Shown here: one piece after another, positions 45,055 through 55,207 of the stretch
How positions within the stretch are numbered: position 1 is the first letter of the stretch
Layout: each line of letters starts with the position of its first letter
Assembly (NCBI RefSeq): GCF_016809835.1
Contig: NZ_JAFBIL020000004.1
Coordinates: 310,001 to 374,000 of the forward strand
Direction: 5' to 3'
DNA from: Massilia soli
GTDB taxonomy: Bacteria; Pseudomonadota; Gammaproteobacteria; Burkholderiales; Burkholderiaceae_D
DNA length: 64,000 nt
Made by a program: the position numbers and the translations under genes
The notes under the pieces: model-generated
The model's input: the letters and a program-made list of their open reading frames with translations, nothing else
Database searches by the model: none
What the model was told of the DNA's origin: nothing

Positions 45055-46425
45055 TCATACGTGAAGCAACAAATGCTCGCGTTCCCATGGACTGATGACA
45101 GTCATGAATTCCTGGTGTTCCAGGTCCTTGATGGCGGCGTAGACATCGATGAAGCGTTCGCCAAGCACCGTGCGCAGCTTGTCTTCGCCGCGCAGCAGCG
45201 CCAGCGCTTCGGGCAGTCCTTGCGGCAGCTCGAACGGCATGTCGTAGGCGCTGCCGCCCATCATCGCGGTCGGTTCGAGCTGCTCGGTCATGCCAAGGTA
45301 GCCGCAGGCCAGCGTGACGGCCAGCGCCAGGTACGGGTTGGCATCGGCGCCGATGATGCGGTTCTCGACGCGGCGGTCCTGCACGCCCGATTCCGGCACG
45401 CGGAAGCCCACGGTGCGGTTATCGAGGCCCCACTGGATGTTGATCGGGGCGGCTGTGTGGCGCACGATGCGGCGGTACGAATTGACGTACGGCGCGACGA
45501 TCGCCATCGCCGACGGCATGTAGCGCTGCAGGCCGCCGATATAGTGCTTGAACAGCGGCGAGGACGACCCGTCTTCATTGCTGAAGATATTCCAGCCGGT
45601 CTTTACGTCGACCACGCTCTGGTGCACGTGCATCGCCGAACCCGGCTCGCCGGCCATCGGCTTGGCCATGAAGGTGGCGTACATGTCGTGCTTGAGCGCC
45701 GCTTCGCGCAGGGTGCGCTTGAAGTAGAACACCTTGTCGGCCAGGCCGAGCGGATCGCCGTGCAGGAAGTTGATCTCCATCTGGCCGGCGCCGATCTCGT
45801 GGATCAGCGTGTCGACGTCGAGGTTCATCATTTCGCAGTAATCGTAGATGTCCTCGAACAGCGGGTCGAACTCGTTGACGGCGTCGATCGAATACACCTG
45901 GCGGCTGGTCTCGGCGCGGCCGCTGCGGCCGATCGGCGGTTTCAGGGGCAGGTCGGGATCGATGTTCTTGGCGGTCAGGTAGAACTCCAGCTCCGGCGCC
46001 ACCACCGGCTTCCAGCCCTTTTCTTCGTACAGCTTGAGCACGCGGCGCAGCACCGTGCGCGGCGCGAAGTCGACCAGTTTGCCGTCGGCGAAATAACAGT
46101 CGTGGATCACCTGCCCGGTCGGGTCGGCAGCCCACGGCACCATCGTGATGGTGGTCGGGTCGGCCTTCAGGATCATGTCGCGGTCGGTGGCCGAAATGGC
46201 GCGGTCGTACGGTCCGTCATTGACCGGGTAGTTGCCGGTCACGGTCATGCCCAGCACCGCTTCCGGAATGCGCATGCCGCGGTCCTGGGTGAATTTGGCG
46301 CGGGGAAGGATCTTGCCGCGGGCGACGCCGGTCAAGTCGGGAACCAGGCATTCAATTTCGGTGACTCGCTTTTCATTGAGCCACAAATCCATGTCGGTAT
46401 AAGTAAAGTTTTCACGAATTGCCAT
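45055..46425 (-). CDS. puuA: Gamma-glutamylputrescine synthetase (glutamine synthetase family)
   Basis: A 456-residue glutamine synthetase-fold ligase. APELEFYL, GAGQMEINFLHGDPL, GSAMHVHQS and RRVENRIIGADANPYLA are the metal, glutamate and ATP motifs. The absence of the GlnA adenylylation Tyr loop and the cluster context support PuuA, which joins glutamate to putrescine. puuD lies 120 bases upstream and the aminotransferase gene directly downstream. Confidence 0.9.
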   Translation of the reverse strand: MAIRENFTYTDMDLWLNEKRVTEIECLVPDLTGVARGKILPRAKFTQDRGMRIPEAVLGMTVTGNYPVNDGPYDRAISATDRDMILKADPTTITMVPWAADPTGQVIHDCYFADGKLVDFAPRTVLRRVLKLYEEKGWKPVVAPELEFYLTAKNIDPDLPLKPPIGRSGRAETSRQVYSIDAVNEFDPLFEDIYDYCEMMNLDVDTLIHEIGAGQMEINFLHGDPLGLADKVFYFKRTLREAALKHDMYATFMAKPMAGEPGSAMHVHQSVVDVKTGWNIFSNEDGSSSPLFKHYIGGLQRYMPSAMAIVAPYVNSYRRIVRHTAAPINIQWGLDNRTVGFRVPESGVQDRRVENRIIGADANPYLALAVTLACGYLGMTEQLEPTAMMGGSAYDMPFELPQGLPEALALLRGEDKLRTVLGERFIDVYAAIKDLEHQEFMTVISPWEREHLLLHV

Positions 46426-46545
46426 AATGCTCTCTCTATTGTCTTGCTCGTTGCGAGCGGCCAGGATCGGCCGCGCGCGTGAATCTGCGGGGTGGAGAGC
46501 GACGCCAGGGCACGCGGCAGGCGGCCCATTCCTGGCAGGGCGTCA

Positions 46546-47307
46546 TCATTTCAGCCCCAGGCGCCGCTCCCGGTACTCGCGGCACGCCTGGCCAAAAGCG
46601 CCGAACAGCTTCATCGAATCGGGGTTTTGCAGCAGGCGCCACTCCGGATGCCACTGCAGTGCCAGCGCAAACGGCGCCGTCGGCACCGAGAACGCTTCCA
46701 CCAGGCCGTCGTGCGCAGTCGCCTCGATGACGATGCCGGCGCCAAGGCGGTCGATGCCCTGCCCATGCAGCGAGTTGACGACGATTTCGTCGACGCCGCC
46801 GAGGATGCGCGACATCAGCCCGCCCGGCACCAGCGCGATCGGATGCTTCGGCCCATACTGGTTGTCGAGCGTGTCGCCGGGATTCTCGCGGTGATCCATC
46901 ATGCCGCTGATGTTTTGCACCGCCTGGTGCAGGCTGCCGCCCAGCGCCACGTTCATTTCCTGGAAGCCGCGGCAGATCGCCAGGATCGGCACGCCGCGGT
47001 TGAGCGCCGCGCGGATCAGCGGCAAGGTGGTGGCGTCGCGCGCCGGATCGAGCGGCAAGGCCGGGTCGAGCACATCCTGCTCGTAATGGCTCGCATGGAC
47101 GTTCGATGCCGAACCGGTCAGCATGATCCCGTCCGCATTGCCCAGCACGCTATCGATGTCGACAGCATCGCCCAGCGCCGGCACGATCAGCGGCGCACAG
47201 TTTGCCCCCTGGGCAACCGCGTCGATGTATTTGTACTGGACGGCGTGGTAGGGGTGCCCCCCGATGTCACGCGTGCAGGCAGGAACGATAACGACAGGGC
47301 GGCGCAT
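46546..47307 (-). CDS. puuD: Gamma-glutamyl-GABA hydrolase (class I amidotransferase)
   Basis: A 253-residue peptidase C26 enzyme releasing glutamate and GABA from gamma-glutamyl-GABA. The nucleophile Cys is in AICRGFQEMNVALGG, and the His-Glu pair is in ALQWHPEW. LTGSASNVHASHY and NSLHGQGID are typical of PuuD. It is the first gene of the leftward puuD-puuA-aminotransferase group, divergent from gabD across 261 bases. No PuuR regulator gene is adjacent. Confidence 0.93.
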   Translation of the reverse strand: MRRPVVIVPACTRDIGGHPYHAVQYKYIDAVAQGANCAPLIVPALGDAVDIDSVLGNADGIMLTGSASNVHASHYEQDVLDPALPLDPARDATTLPLIRAALNRGVPILAICRGFQEMNVALGGSLHQAVQNISGMMDHRENPGDTLDNQYGPKHPIALVPGGLMSRILGGVDEIVVNSLHGQGIDRLGAGIVIEATAHDGLVEAFSVPTAPFALALQWHPEWRLLQNPDSMKLFGAFGQACREYRERRLGLK

Positions 47308-47568
47308 GATGTCTCACCTTTTCCGTTTGATGTCGCGTTCGGCCCATCTTAAATCCGATCTCGGCTGAACGCGAGTAGCTCATTATCCACATCATTTGTG
47401 ACATGGTAGCAGGTAGAGCTTACCGGGAAGTGGCCAACCATGCCAACACACAAGTTATTCCTTTGATTACATTTGCTCCACTGCGGCGGCCACCCGGCTT
47501 CCGACCCACTCCCTGAAAACGGGGTAGCATGTGAACTCTGAACTGTTGAACATGATTGAGGAAATGCC

Positions 47569-49023
47569 ATGCTGAACCTGAAAGACCCTTCCCTGCTGCG
47601 TCAGCAATGCTTCATCAACGGCGAATGGTGCGACGCGGACGACGCCAGCACCATCGATGTCGTCAACCCGGCAACCGGCGAACGCCTCGGCACCGTGCCA
47701 CATATGGGCCAGGCCGAAACCAGGCACGCCATCGAGGCCGCCAACGCCGCCTGGCCGGCATGGCGCAAGAAGAGCGCCAAGGAGCGCGCCGCCATCCTGC
47801 GCGCCTGGAATGACCTGATGCTCGCCAACGCCGACGACCTGGCGCTGATCATGACCGCCGAACAGGGCAAGCCGCTGGCCGAAGCCAAGGGCGAAGTTGT
47901 CTACGCCGCCTCATTCATCGAATGGTTCGCCGAAGAGGGCAAGCGCGTTGCCGGCGATACGCTGCAGTCGCCGTGGCCCGACCGCCGCATGGTGGTCACC
48001 AAGGAGCCGATCGGCGTCTGCGCGGCCATCACGCCGTGGAACTTCCCTGCGGCGATGATCACCCGCAAGGTCGGTCCCGCACTTGCCGCGGGCTGCCCTA
48101 TCGTCGTCAAGCCGGCCGAGCTGACGCCGTTCTCGGCGCTGGCGCTGGCGGTGCTGGGCGAACGCGCTGGTTTGCCGAAAGGCGTGTTCAGCGTCGTGAC
48201 GGGCGACTCCAAGGCGATCGGGCTGGAAATGACCAGCAACCCGATTGTCCGCAAGGTCAGCTTTACCGGTTCGACCCAGGTTGGCCGCATCCTGATGCAG
48301 CAATGCGCGCCGACGATCAAGAAGGTATCGCTGGAACTGGGCGGCAATGCGCCCTTCATCGTGTTCGACGACGCCGATATCGATGCCGCAGTCGAAGGGG
48401 CGATCGCCTCGAAGTACCGCAACGCCGGCCAGACCTGCGTGTGCGCGAACCGCTTGTACGTGCAGGACGGCATCTACGAACAATTCGCCGAAAAACTGGT
48501 CGCCGCTGTCGACAAGCTGAAAGTCGGCAATGGCGTGGACGCGGGGGTGACGCAGGGGCCGCTGATCGAGGAAAAGGCCGTGGTCAAGGTCGAGCAGCAT
48601 ATTGCCGACGCCTTGTCGAAAGGCGCGCGCCTGATGACCGGCGGCAAGCGCCATGCGCTTGGGCACAGCTTCTTCCAGCCGACCGTGCTGGCCGATGTGA
48701 CGACCGGGATGCAGGTGGCGGGCGAAGAGACCTTCGGCCCGCTGGCGCCGCTGTTCCGCTTCAAGACGGAGGACGAAGTGATCGCGATGGCCAACGACAC
48801 CGAGTTCGGCCTGGCGGCGTACTTCTACTCGCGCGATATCGGGCGCGTGTGGCGCGTGGCCGAAGCCCTCGAAACCGGCATGGTCGGCGTGAATACCGGA
48901 TTGATCTCGAACGAGGTGGCCCCGTTCGGCGGCGTCAAGCAGTCAGGCCTCGGGCGCGAAGGCTCGGTGTACGGGATGGACGATTATCTCGTCATCAAAT
49001 ACATTTGCATGGGCGGCATGTAG
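47569..49023 (+). CDS. gabD: Succinate-semialdehyde dehydrogenase
   Basis: A 484-residue aldehyde dehydrogenase of the GabD type, oxidising succinate semialdehyde to succinate. The cofactor region is TPWNFPAAMITRKVGPALAAGC, the Glu lies in LELGGNAPFIV and the catalytic Cys in GQTCVCANR, with the second Cys two residues on as in redox-sensitive GabD. It completes the route from putrescine via GABA to the TCA cycle. The GABA aminotransferase step would need the cluster aminotransferase or a gene elsewhere. Confidence 0.93.
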   Translation: MLNLKDPSLLRQQCFINGEWCDADDASTIDVVNPATGERLGTVPHMGQAETRHAIEAANAAWPAWRKKSAKERAAILRAWNDLMLANADDLALIMTAEQGKPLAEAKGEVVYAASFIEWFAEEGKRVAGDTLQSPWPDRRMVVTKEPIGVCAAITPWNFPAAMITRKVGPALAAGCPIVVKPAELTPFSALALAVLGERAGLPKGVFSVVTGDSKAIGLEMTSNPIVRKVSFTGSTQVGRILMQQCAPTIKKVSLELGGNAPFIVFDDADIDAAVEGAIASKYRNAGQTCVCANRLYVQDGIYEQFAEKLVAAVDKLKVGNGVDAGVTQGPLIEEKAVVKVEQHIADALSKGARLMTGGKRHALGHSFFQPTVLADVTTGMQVAGEETFGPLAPLFRFKTEDEVIAMANDTEFGLAAYFYSRDIGRVWRVAEALETGMVGVNTGLISNEVAPFGGVKQSGLGREGSVYGMDDYLVIKYICMGGM

Positions 49024-49038
49024 ACCTGTCCGCCCTGC

Positions 49039-49653
49039 TCACTCCGCGCGGCTCTTCGGTTCCGCGCGGAAGGTGACGAGGCGGTACAGATAGGTGGCCA
49101 CCAGGATTCCCAGCACCACTTTCGAGACCGGATCGACATACGTTGCCACTGCTTCGTAATTTGCTTCCAGCACGAAACCGGCACCCGTCAGGATCGAGCA
49201 CCAGGCCAGCGAGCCGACTGTCGACCACGCCAGGAACGGCAGCACGCGCATTTTGGCAATCCCGGCCGGAATCGAAATCAGGGTGCGGATCGCCGGGATC
49301 AGGCGTCCGAACAACACCGCTTTGACGCCATGCCTGTCGAACGTCGCCAGCGACTTGTCAATTTCTTCGGGCGTGACGGTCATCCAGTGCCCCCAGCGCG
49401 CGGCCATCTGGCGCAGGCGCGCATGGCCGAACGCCTTGCCAGCATAAAACCAAGGCAAGGTGCCAAGGACCGAGCCCGCCGTGCCGGCAAGCAGCACGCC
49501 AACCAGGCCAAGGTCGCCACGGGCGACGATGAAGCCGGCAAACGGCATGATCATTTCTGAAGGTATTGGCGGGAAGATGTTTTCCAGCGCCATCAGGAGG
49601 AATACGCCGAGGTAGCCAGCGCTTCCGAGGAAGTCAGTGATAAATTCGAACAT
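49039..49653 (-). CDS. DedA-family membrane protein
   Basis: A 204-residue inner-membrane protein with about five hydrophobic segments. LENIFPPIPSEMIMPFAGF and FGRLIPAIRTLISIPAGIAKM are the DedA signatures. Family members act in lipid carrier (undecaprenyl phosphate) or phospholipid transport and envelope homeostasis; the precise substrate here is unknown. It is convergent with gabD, only 15 bases away. Confidence 0.93.
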   Translation of the reverse strand: MFEFITDFLGSAGYLGVFLLMALENIFPPIPSEMIMPFAGFIVARGDLGLVGVLLAGTAGSVLGTLPWFYAGKAFGHARLRQMAARWGHWMTVTPEEIDKSLATFDRHGVKAVLFGRLIPAIRTLISIPAGIAKMRVLPFLAWSTVGSLAWCSILTGAGFVLEANYEAVATYVDPVSKVVLGILVATYLYRLVTFRAEPKSRAE

Positions 49654-49748
49654 GGATCGGCTTTGTTGTCGTGAGAAGCAAGCACGACCGTATCACGCAC
49701 CGGTTTTTTTGTTCTGTTCGCTATCCCTCTTCCACCACAATTCGTGGA

Positions 49749-50129
49749 CTAAAACGCCGACTCTTGAGCGCGCGCCATGGCAGTGCGGCCAGCGGCGAAC
49801 GAGGCTTTCCGGATAAGCCCGTCAGCAACTTCGTAAATACACAGCATCTCCAGCGTACCCAGGCCTTCAGGGAAGTTGCGCGTGATGATTTCAAGATCGA
49901 CGACCACATTGTCCATCACCGTGCGCGACACCAAGCGCGCGTGCAGGTCAGGTTCGTCGAAGCGTGCCAGGTAGCGCGGACGCATCTGTTCGTGGCCGCG
50001 CGCCAGCAAGCTGCCATGAAGCTGGTACTGCTCCGCGTCCGGCGCGTACGTCGCCATCAAGCCCTCGATGTCGCGGGCGTTGAATGCATCCAGTTGTGCC
50101 TGGATGACTGCGATCGCATTCTTACTCAT
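49749..50129 (-). CDS. NTF2-like steroid isomerase-type protein
   Basis: A 126-residue NTF2-fold protein beginning MSKNAIAVIQAQLDAFNARDIEGLMATYAPDA. Compact NTF2-like proteins of this sort include ketosteroid isomerase relatives of unknown reaction. The ATG at 50129 was preferred to one nine codons upstream because it starts the domain; it overlaps the MazG-like gene by 8 bases. Confidence 0.82.
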   Translation of the reverse strand: MSKNAIAVIQAQLDAFNARDIEGLMATYAPDAEQYQLHGSLLARGHEQMRPRYLARFDEPDLHARLVSRTVMDNVVVDLEIITRNFPEGLGTLEMLCIYEVADGLIRKASFAAGRTAMARAQESAF

Positions 50130-50493
50130 TGTTGCCCGCCTGTTTGTATTCGTCATATTTGCGTGCGTCGCCGCGCACCAGGTCGGCCGGATACTTGGCG
50201 CGGTTGAGCGCCATTTTCTCGATCACCGCCGCGCCGAGGTCGACGCCGAGCTTGTCGGCGATGCGCACCAGATACACCATCACATCGGCCATCTCGTGGC
50301 GCACCTGTTCCAGCTTGGCCTCGCCCAATTCCTCGCGCTGCCCCGCCTGCAACCACTGGAAATGTTCCAGCAGCTCCGCCGCTTCCACCGACAGCGCGCA
50401 CGCGAGGTTCTTCGGCGTATGGAACTGGTCCCAGTCGCGCTCGTCCACGAAGATGCGGACGCTGTCGCGGATGGCGTGCAGGTCGTTGCTCAC
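50122..50493 (-). CDS. MazG-like nucleotide pyrophosphohydrolase
   Basis: A 123-residue all-alpha NTP pyrophosphatase of the small MazG/RS21-C6 type. Metal-binding Glu and Asp residues appear as EAAELLEHFQW and EMADVMVYLVRIADKLGVD. Such enzymes remove non-canonical dNTPs. It overlaps can by 4 bases and the next gene by 8, so the three form a small operon. Confidence 0.92.
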   Translation of the reverse strand: MSNDLHAIRDSVRIFVDERDWDQFHTPKNLACALSVEAAELLEHFQWLQAGQREELGEAKLEQVRHEMADVMVYLVRIADKLGVDLGAAVIEKMALNRAKYPADLVRGDARKYDEYKQAGNNE

Positions 50494-51170
50494 CCCGGGC
50501 CACCCTCATAGGTATGCATCAGGGACTTGAAGGTCGGCGAGAGTTCATCGGGGCCGCTGACGTCCATGCCGAGATTGCGCAACAAACCATCCTCCAGCCC
50601 GTACACCCAGCCGTGGATCGAGAGCGGCTGACCACGCTCCCATGCGTCCTGGACGATGGTGGTTTGAGCGACGTTGACGACCTGTTCGACGACGTTCAGC
50701 TCCACCAGACGATCCGAGCGCTCCCTGGTCGGCAACACTTCGCCGAGGTATTTTTCATGTTTCTGGTTGACGTCCTGAACGTGGCGTAGCCAGTTGTCCG
50801 CCAGGCCGACGCGGCGGTTGACCATCGCCGCATGCACGCCCGAGCAGCCGTAGTGGCCGCAGATGATGATGTGCTTGACCTTGAGCACGTCGATCGCGAA
50901 CTGCAGTACGCTCAGGCAGTTCAGGTCCGAATGCACGACGACGTTGGCGATATTTCTATGAACGAATAATTCGCCCGGCGCCATACCAAGCAATTCGTTG
51001 GCGGGCACACGGCTGTCGGAGCAGCCAATCCACAGGTATTCCGGGGTCTGTTGGGCGGCAAGGTTGCTGAAGAATTCGGCATCCTTGGCAACCATCGAGG
51101 CGGCCCACTTGCGATTGCGTTCGAACAGTTCGTCCGTCGTGAGACCGTGATTTTTTTTGTCGTCGCTCAT
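50490..51170 (-). CDS. can: Beta-class carbonic anhydrase
   Basis: A 226-residue zinc enzyme interconverting CO2 and bicarbonate. Zinc ligands are Cys and Asp in IGCSDSRVPAN, then His and Cys in CGHYGCSGVHAA. The sequence is close to E. coli Can. It heads a three-gene overlapping group and lies 67 bases downstream of dnaJ, beyond the dnaJ terminator. Confidence 0.95.
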   Translation of the reverse strand: MSDDKKNHGLTTDELFERNRKWAASMVAKDAEFFSNLAAQQTPEYLWIGCSDSRVPANELLGMAPGELFVHRNIANVVVHSDLNCLSVLQFAIDVLKVKHIIICGHYGCSGVHAAMVNRRVGLADNWLRHVQDVNQKHEKYLGEVLPTRERSDRLVELNVVEQVVNVAQTTIVQDAWERGQPLSIHGWVYGLEDGLLRNLGMDVSGPDELSPTFKSLMHTYEGGPG

Positions 51171-51188
51171 CTTTATCCCTTTACTCGT

Positions 51189-51224
51189 AAAAAAACCGCC
51201 GGCAGCCTTGCGGCGCCAGCGGTT
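51189..51224 (-). terminator. Terminator of dnaJ
   Basis: An imperfect GC stem (CCGCTGGC pairing with GCCGGCGG, loop GCAA region) is followed on the minus strand by a run of seven Ts. It ends the grpE-dnaK-dnaJ transcript. Confidence 0.75.
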
Positions 51225-51237
51225 CGAAGATCGCTTC

Positions 51238-52371
51238 TTACTCGAAGAAGTCCTTGACCTTGTCCATCCATCCCTTGCTTTGCGGGCTGTGCTTGGCGCC
51301 GCCTTCGACCGTCAGGCGTTCGAACTCGCGCAGCAAATCCTTTTGCTTGTCGGTCAGCTTGACCGGCGTCTCGACCACCACGTGGCAGAACAGGTCGCCG
51401 GCGTAGCCGGAACGCACGCCCTTGATGCCTTTCGACTTCAGGCGGAAGGTCTTGCCCGACTGGGTGCCTTCAGGAATCGTGAACGAGACCTTGCCGGACA
51501 GGGTCGGCACTTCGATTTCGCCACCCAGGGTCGCCTTGACGAAGGAGATCGGCATTTCGCAATGCAGGTCGTCGCCTTCGCGCTGGAACACCGCGTGCGG
51601 CTTGATGTGGATTTCCACGTACAGGTCGCCCGACGGACCGCCGTTGGTGCCCGGTTCGCCGTTGCCCGACGAGCGGATGCGCATGCCGTTGTCGATACCC
51701 GCCGGAATCTTCACTTCCAGCGTCTTGTTGCGCTTGATGCGCCCCTGGCCGCCGCATGGCGCGCATGGGTCGGTGATGACCTTGCCGCTGCCGTGGCATT
51801 TCGGGCACGTCTGCTGGATGCTGAAGAAACCTTGCTGCATGCGTACCTGGCCATGGCCGGCACACGTGGTGCAGGTGGTCGGCGAGGTGCCAGGCTTGGC
51901 GCCGCTGCCGTGGCAGGTGTCGCACTTGTCCCAGCTTGGTACGCGGATCGTGGTGTCGAAGCCGCCTGCTGCCTGCTCGAGGGTGATCTCGAGGTTGTAG
52001 CGCAGGTCGGCGCCGCGGTACACCTGCGGACCGGCGCCACGGCCGCGCCCACCGGCGCCGCCGCCGAAGATGTCGCCGAAAATATCGCCGAAGCTGTCGG
52101 CAAAGCCGCCGCCGCCGAATCCGCCGCCGCCGCCGCCCATGTTCGGGTCGACGCCTGCATGGCCATAGCGGTCGTATGCCTCGCGCTTGTCCGGCGTCGT
52201 CAGCATTTCGTAGGCTTCTTTGACTTCCTTGAACTTCTCTTCCGACTCTTTACTATCCGGATTGCGGTCCGGATGGTATTTCATCGCGAGCTTGCGATAA
52301 GCTTTTTTAATCTCTTCTTCCGAAGCATTCTTGGCGACCCCGAGGATCTCGTAAAAATCACGCTTTGCCAT
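51238..52371 (-). CDS. dnaJ: Chaperone DnaJ
   Basis: A 377-residue type I Hsp40. The J domain has YHPDRNPD, followed by a Gly/Phe-rich linker (about 75-110), four zinc repeats ([32 protein letters not shown]) and the C-terminal substrate-binding domains. It delivers unfolded proteins to DnaK and stimulates its ATPase. It is last in grpE-dnaK-dnaJ, with a terminator after dnaK as well as after dnaJ. Confidence 0.98.
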   Translation of the reverse strand: MAKRDFYEILGVAKNASEEEIKKAYRKLAMKYHPDRNPDSKESEEKFKEVKEAYEMLTTPDKREAYDRYGHAGVDPNMGGGGGGFGGGGFADSFGDIFGDIFGGGAGGRGRGAGPQVYRGADLRYNLEITLEQAAGGFDTTIRVPSWDKCDTCHGSGAKPGTSPTTCTTCAGHGQVRMQQGFFSIQQTCPKCHGSGKVITDPCAPCGGQGRIKRNKTLEVKIPAGIDNGMRIRSSGNGEPGTNGGPSGDLYVEIHIKPHAVFQREGDDLHCEMPISFVKATLGGEIEVPTLSGKVSFTIPEGTQSGKTFRLKSKGIKGVRSGYAGDLFCHVVVETPVKLTDKQKDLLREFERLTVEGGAKHSPQSKGWMDKVKDFFE

Positions 52372-52414
52372 ATGTCGGGCACCTTGCTGTCTATCTGCTA
52401 ACTAACTTCAATAT

Positions 52415-52458
52415 GCAAAAAAACCGAGCCGCGAACCAAACTGGTTACCGGCCCGGCC
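52415..52458 (-). terminator. Terminator-like hairpin between dnaK and dnaJ
   Basis: Stem CCGGGCCG...AACC pairs with GGTT...CGGCTCGG around AGTTT, followed by seven Ts on the minus strand. It should reduce read-through from dnaK into dnaJ, giving less DnaJ than DnaK. Confidence 0.72.
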
Positions 52459-52516
52459 ATGTTTGCGGGCGCCAATTTCGCGCCCGCCCTCCATTATATT
52501 GCTTAACTTCGCTTGC

Positions 52517-54463
52517 TTACTTCGCGTCTTTCACTTCCTTGAAGTCGGCATCGACGACGTCGTCCTGGTCGGCGCGTGGCTGCTCGCCGCCTGGCTGCTG
52601 GCCGCCTGCGCCGCCGTCACCGCCGGCTGCCTGCTGCGCCTGCATATCGGCGTACATCTTCTCGCCCAGCTTCTGCGACGCGGTCGACAGTGCGGCAACC
52701 TTGGCATCGATCTCGGCCTTGTCGCCCGACTTCAGCGAACCTTCCAGGTCGGCGATCGCAGCGTCGATCTTTTCCTTCTCGCCAGCTTCAAGCTTGTCGC
52801 CGTATTCGGTCAGCGACTTGCGGGTCGAGTGCACGAGGGCGTCGGCCTGGTTGCGCGATTCCGCCAGTTCCTTGACCTTCTTGTCTTCTTCCGCGTTCAG
52901 CTCGGCGTCTTTCACCATCTTCTGGATCTCAGCTTCGGTCAGGCCCGAGTTCGCCTTGATGGTGATCTTGTTTTCCTTGCCGGTGGCCTTGTCTTTCGCG
53001 CCGACGTGCAAGATGCCGTTGGCGTCGATGTCGAAGGTCACTTCGATCTGCGGCGTGCCGCGCGATGCTGGCGGAATGCCTTCGAGGTTGAACTCGCCCA
53101 GGCCCTTGTTGCCGGCCGCGATTTCACGCTCGCCCTGGAACACCTTGATCGTCACCGCAGGCTGGTTGTCGTCCGCAGTCGAGAACACTTGCGAGAACTT
53201 GGTCGGGATCGTGGTGTTCTTGTGAATCATCTTGGTCATCACGCCGCCCAGCGTTTCGATACCCAGCGACAGCGGGGTCACGTCCAGCAGCAGCAAGTCC
53301 TTGCGCTCGCCCGACAGCACCGAGCCCTGGATCGCTGCGCCAACTGCCACGGCTTCATCCGGGTTCACGTCCTTGCGCGGCTCTTTGCCGAAGAACTCCT
53401 TGACCTTTTCCTGCACCTTCGGCATACGGGTCATACCGCCGACCAGGATGATGTCGTCGATGTCCGAAACCTTGACGCCAGCGTCCTTGATCGCGATGCG
53501 GCATGGTTCCATGGTCGCGTTGATCAGCTCTTCAACCAGCGACTCCAGCTTGGCGCGGGTCATCTTCAGGTTCAGGTGGACCGGCGCGCCGTTCGCCATG
53601 GCGATGTACGGCTCGTTGATTTCGGTCTGCTGCGACGACGACAGTTCGATCTTCGCGCGCTCGGCCGAGGCCTTGATGCGCTGCAGTGCGATCGGATCTT
53701 TCTTCAGGTCGAGGCCGTTGATCTTCTTGAACTCGTCGATGATGTAGTCGATGACGCGCTGGTCGAAGTCTTCGCCGCCGAGGAAGGTGTCGCCGTTGGT
53801 CGACAGCACTTCGAACTGCTTCTCGCCTTCAACATCGGCGATCTCGATGATCGAGACGTCGAACGTGCCGCCGCCCAGGTCATACACGGCGATCTTGCGG
53901 TCGCCCTTGTCGGTCTTGTCGAGGCCGAATGCCAGCGCTGCCGCGGTTGGCTCGTTGATGATGCGCTTGACGTCCAGGCCCGCGATGCGGCCGGCGTCCT
54001 TGGTGGCTTGGCGCTGCGAGTCGTTGAAGTAAGCAGGAACAGTGATGACCGCTTCGGTGACTTCTTCACCGAGGTAGTCTTCAGCGGTCTTCTTCATCTT
54101 GCGCAGTACTTCAGCGGAGATCTGTGGCGGCGCCAGTTTCTTGTCGCGCACGGCGATCCATGCGTCGCCATTGTCCGCCTTGATGATCGAGTAAGGCATC
54201 AGACCGATGTCTTTCTGCACTTCTTTCTCGTCAAACTTGCGGCCGATCAGGCGCTTGACTGCGAACAGCGTGTTCTTCGGGTTGGTGACAGCCTGGCGTT
54301 TCGCAGGTGCACCGACAAGGATTTCGCCGTCATCTTGGTAAGCGATAATGGAAGGCGTGGTACGTGCACCTTCAGCGTTTTCGATTACCTTTGGCTGACC
54401 ATTTTCCATGATCGCGACGCAGGAATTCGTGGTTCCCAGATCGATACCGATAATTCTGCCCAT
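52517..54463 (-). CDS. dnaK: Chaperone DnaK (Hsp70)
   Basis: A 648-residue Hsp70. The ATPase domain starts [19 protein letters not shown] and contains [13 protein letters not shown] and [13 protein letters not shown]; the substrate domain starts near [18 protein letters not shown]. The Gly/Gln-rich tail ends [14 protein letters not shown]. It folds and protects proteins with DnaJ and GrpE. A second, weaker sigma-32-type promoter lies between grpE and dnaK. Confidence 0.98.
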   Translation of the reverse strand: MGRIIGIDLGTTNSCVAIMENGQPKVIENAEGARTTPSIIAYQDDGEILVGAPAKRQAVTNPKNTLFAVKRLIGRKFDEKEVQKDIGLMPYSIIKADNGDAWIAVRDKKLAPPQISAEVLRKMKKTAEDYLGEEVTEAVITVPAYFNDSQRQATKDAGRIAGLDVKRIINEPTAAALAFGLDKTDKGDRKIAVYDLGGGTFDVSIIEIADVEGEKQFEVLSTNGDTFLGGEDFDQRVIDYIIDEFKKINGLDLKKDPIALQRIKASAERAKIELSSSQQTEINEPYIAMANGAPVHLNLKMTRAKLESLVEELINATMEPCRIAIKDAGVKVSDIDDIILVGGMTRMPKVQEKVKEFFGKEPRKDVNPDEAVAVGAAIQGSVLSGERKDLLLLDVTPLSLGIETLGGVMTKMIHKNTTIPTKFSQVFSTADDNQPAVTIKVFQGEREIAAGNKGLGEFNLEGIPPASRGTPQIEVTFDIDANGILHVGAKDKATGKENKITIKANSGLTEAEIQKMVKDAELNAEEDKKVKELAESRNQADALVHSTRKSLTEYGDKLEAGEKEKIDAAIADLEGSLKSGDKAEIDAKVAALSTASQKLGEKMYADMQAQQAAGGDGGAGGQQPGGEQPRADQDDVVDADFKEVKDAK

Positions 54464-54503
54464 GATATTGTCCTTTTAATTACTATGTTTTCAGATGATT
54501 CGG

Positions 54504-54531
54504 ATATTTGGAAAAACTTTGCGTTTTCAAG
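54504..54531 (-). promoter_or_regulatory. Candidate sigma-32 promoter of dnaK
   Basis: On the minus strand CTTGAAA is followed after 13 bases by CCAAATAT, 41 bases before the dnaK ATG. The -35 is a full heat-shock match; the -10 is weaker than the grpE one. Confidence 0.6.
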
Positions 54532-54555
54532 AGCTTACGCAAGTTCGTCGCGACT

Positions 54556-55104
54556 TTATTTTGCTTGCGCGGCAGTAACGATGGCCGGGCGCAACAGGCG
54601 GTCGGCGATCATGTAACCTTTTTGCAACACGTTGACGACAGTGTTCGCTTCCTGCTCGGCTGGCACCACGGCAACGGCCTGGTGCTTCATCGGATCGAGC
54701 TTTTCGCCCACTGCCGGCATGATTTCAACGAGGCGGTTGCGCTCGAACGCGGCGCTAAGCTGCTTGAGGGTCATTTCGACGCCTTCCTTCAGCGATTCCA
54801 CCGTCGGCGCCTCGACCTTCAGGGCCATTTCGAGGCTGTCGCGCACCGGCACCATCGCCTCGGCGAAGCCTTCGATGGCGAATTTATGCGCCTTGCTGAC
54901 GTCTTCCTGGGCGCGGCGGCGGATGTTTTCGGCCTCGGCCTTGGCGCGCATGAACGCATCATGCATCTCAGCCAGCTTGGCTTCGGTCGCGCTCAGCTGC
55001 TGCTCCAGGCTGTTGACGCCTTCGTCCACGCTGGTTGCCGCCGTTACCTGGACGGTGTCGTCTTCGGGCGTGCTGGACACATCCTTGTTTTCTTGGTCTT
55101 GCAT
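54556..55104 (-). CDS. grpE: Nucleotide exchange factor GrpE
   Basis: GrpE (182 residues) releases ADP from DnaK. An acidic disordered N-terminus precedes the long coiled-coil (about 30-85, [22 protein letters not shown]) and the beta domain ending [19 protein letters not shown]. The ATG at 55104 has an AGGAG site. Upstream lie a sigma-32 promoter and a CIRCE operator. Confidence 0.96.
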   Translation of the reverse strand: MQDQENKDVSSTPEDDTVQVTAATSVDEGVNSLEQQLSATEAKLAEMHDAFMRAKAEAENIRRRAQEDVSKAHKFAIEGFAEAMVPVRDSLEMALKVEAPTVESLKEGVEMTLKQLSAAFERNRLVEIMPAVGEKLDPMKHQAVAVVPAEQEANTVVNVLQKGYMIADRLLRPAIVTAAQAK

Positions 55105-55171
55105 CGAAAAAGCTCCTACTATCAATGGCTTGGATGATATTTGACGTGTCGTGCTAACTACACTCCACATC

Positions 55172-55199
55172 AAATGGGGCTATAGCCTACAACTTCAAG
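55172..55199 (-). promoter_or_regulatory. Sigma-32 promoter of grpE
   Basis: CTTGAAG, a 13-base spacer and CCCCATTT on the minus strand match the heat-shock consensus CTTGAAA-N13-15-CCCCATNT with one change. It lies about 68 bases before the grpE ATG. Confidence 0.9.
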
Positions 55200-55207
55200 G
55201 GGTATTA

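Noticed and set aside
47308-47568. CATGTGAAC ... GTTGAACATG near gabD as an operator
   Set aside because: The arms match only with a gap, and a single imperfect copy near a start codon is not enough evidence.
52463-54616. A 717-codon plus-strand frame over dnaK
   Set aside because: A well-known artefact: the antisense of dnaK is often open. No domain is recognisable.
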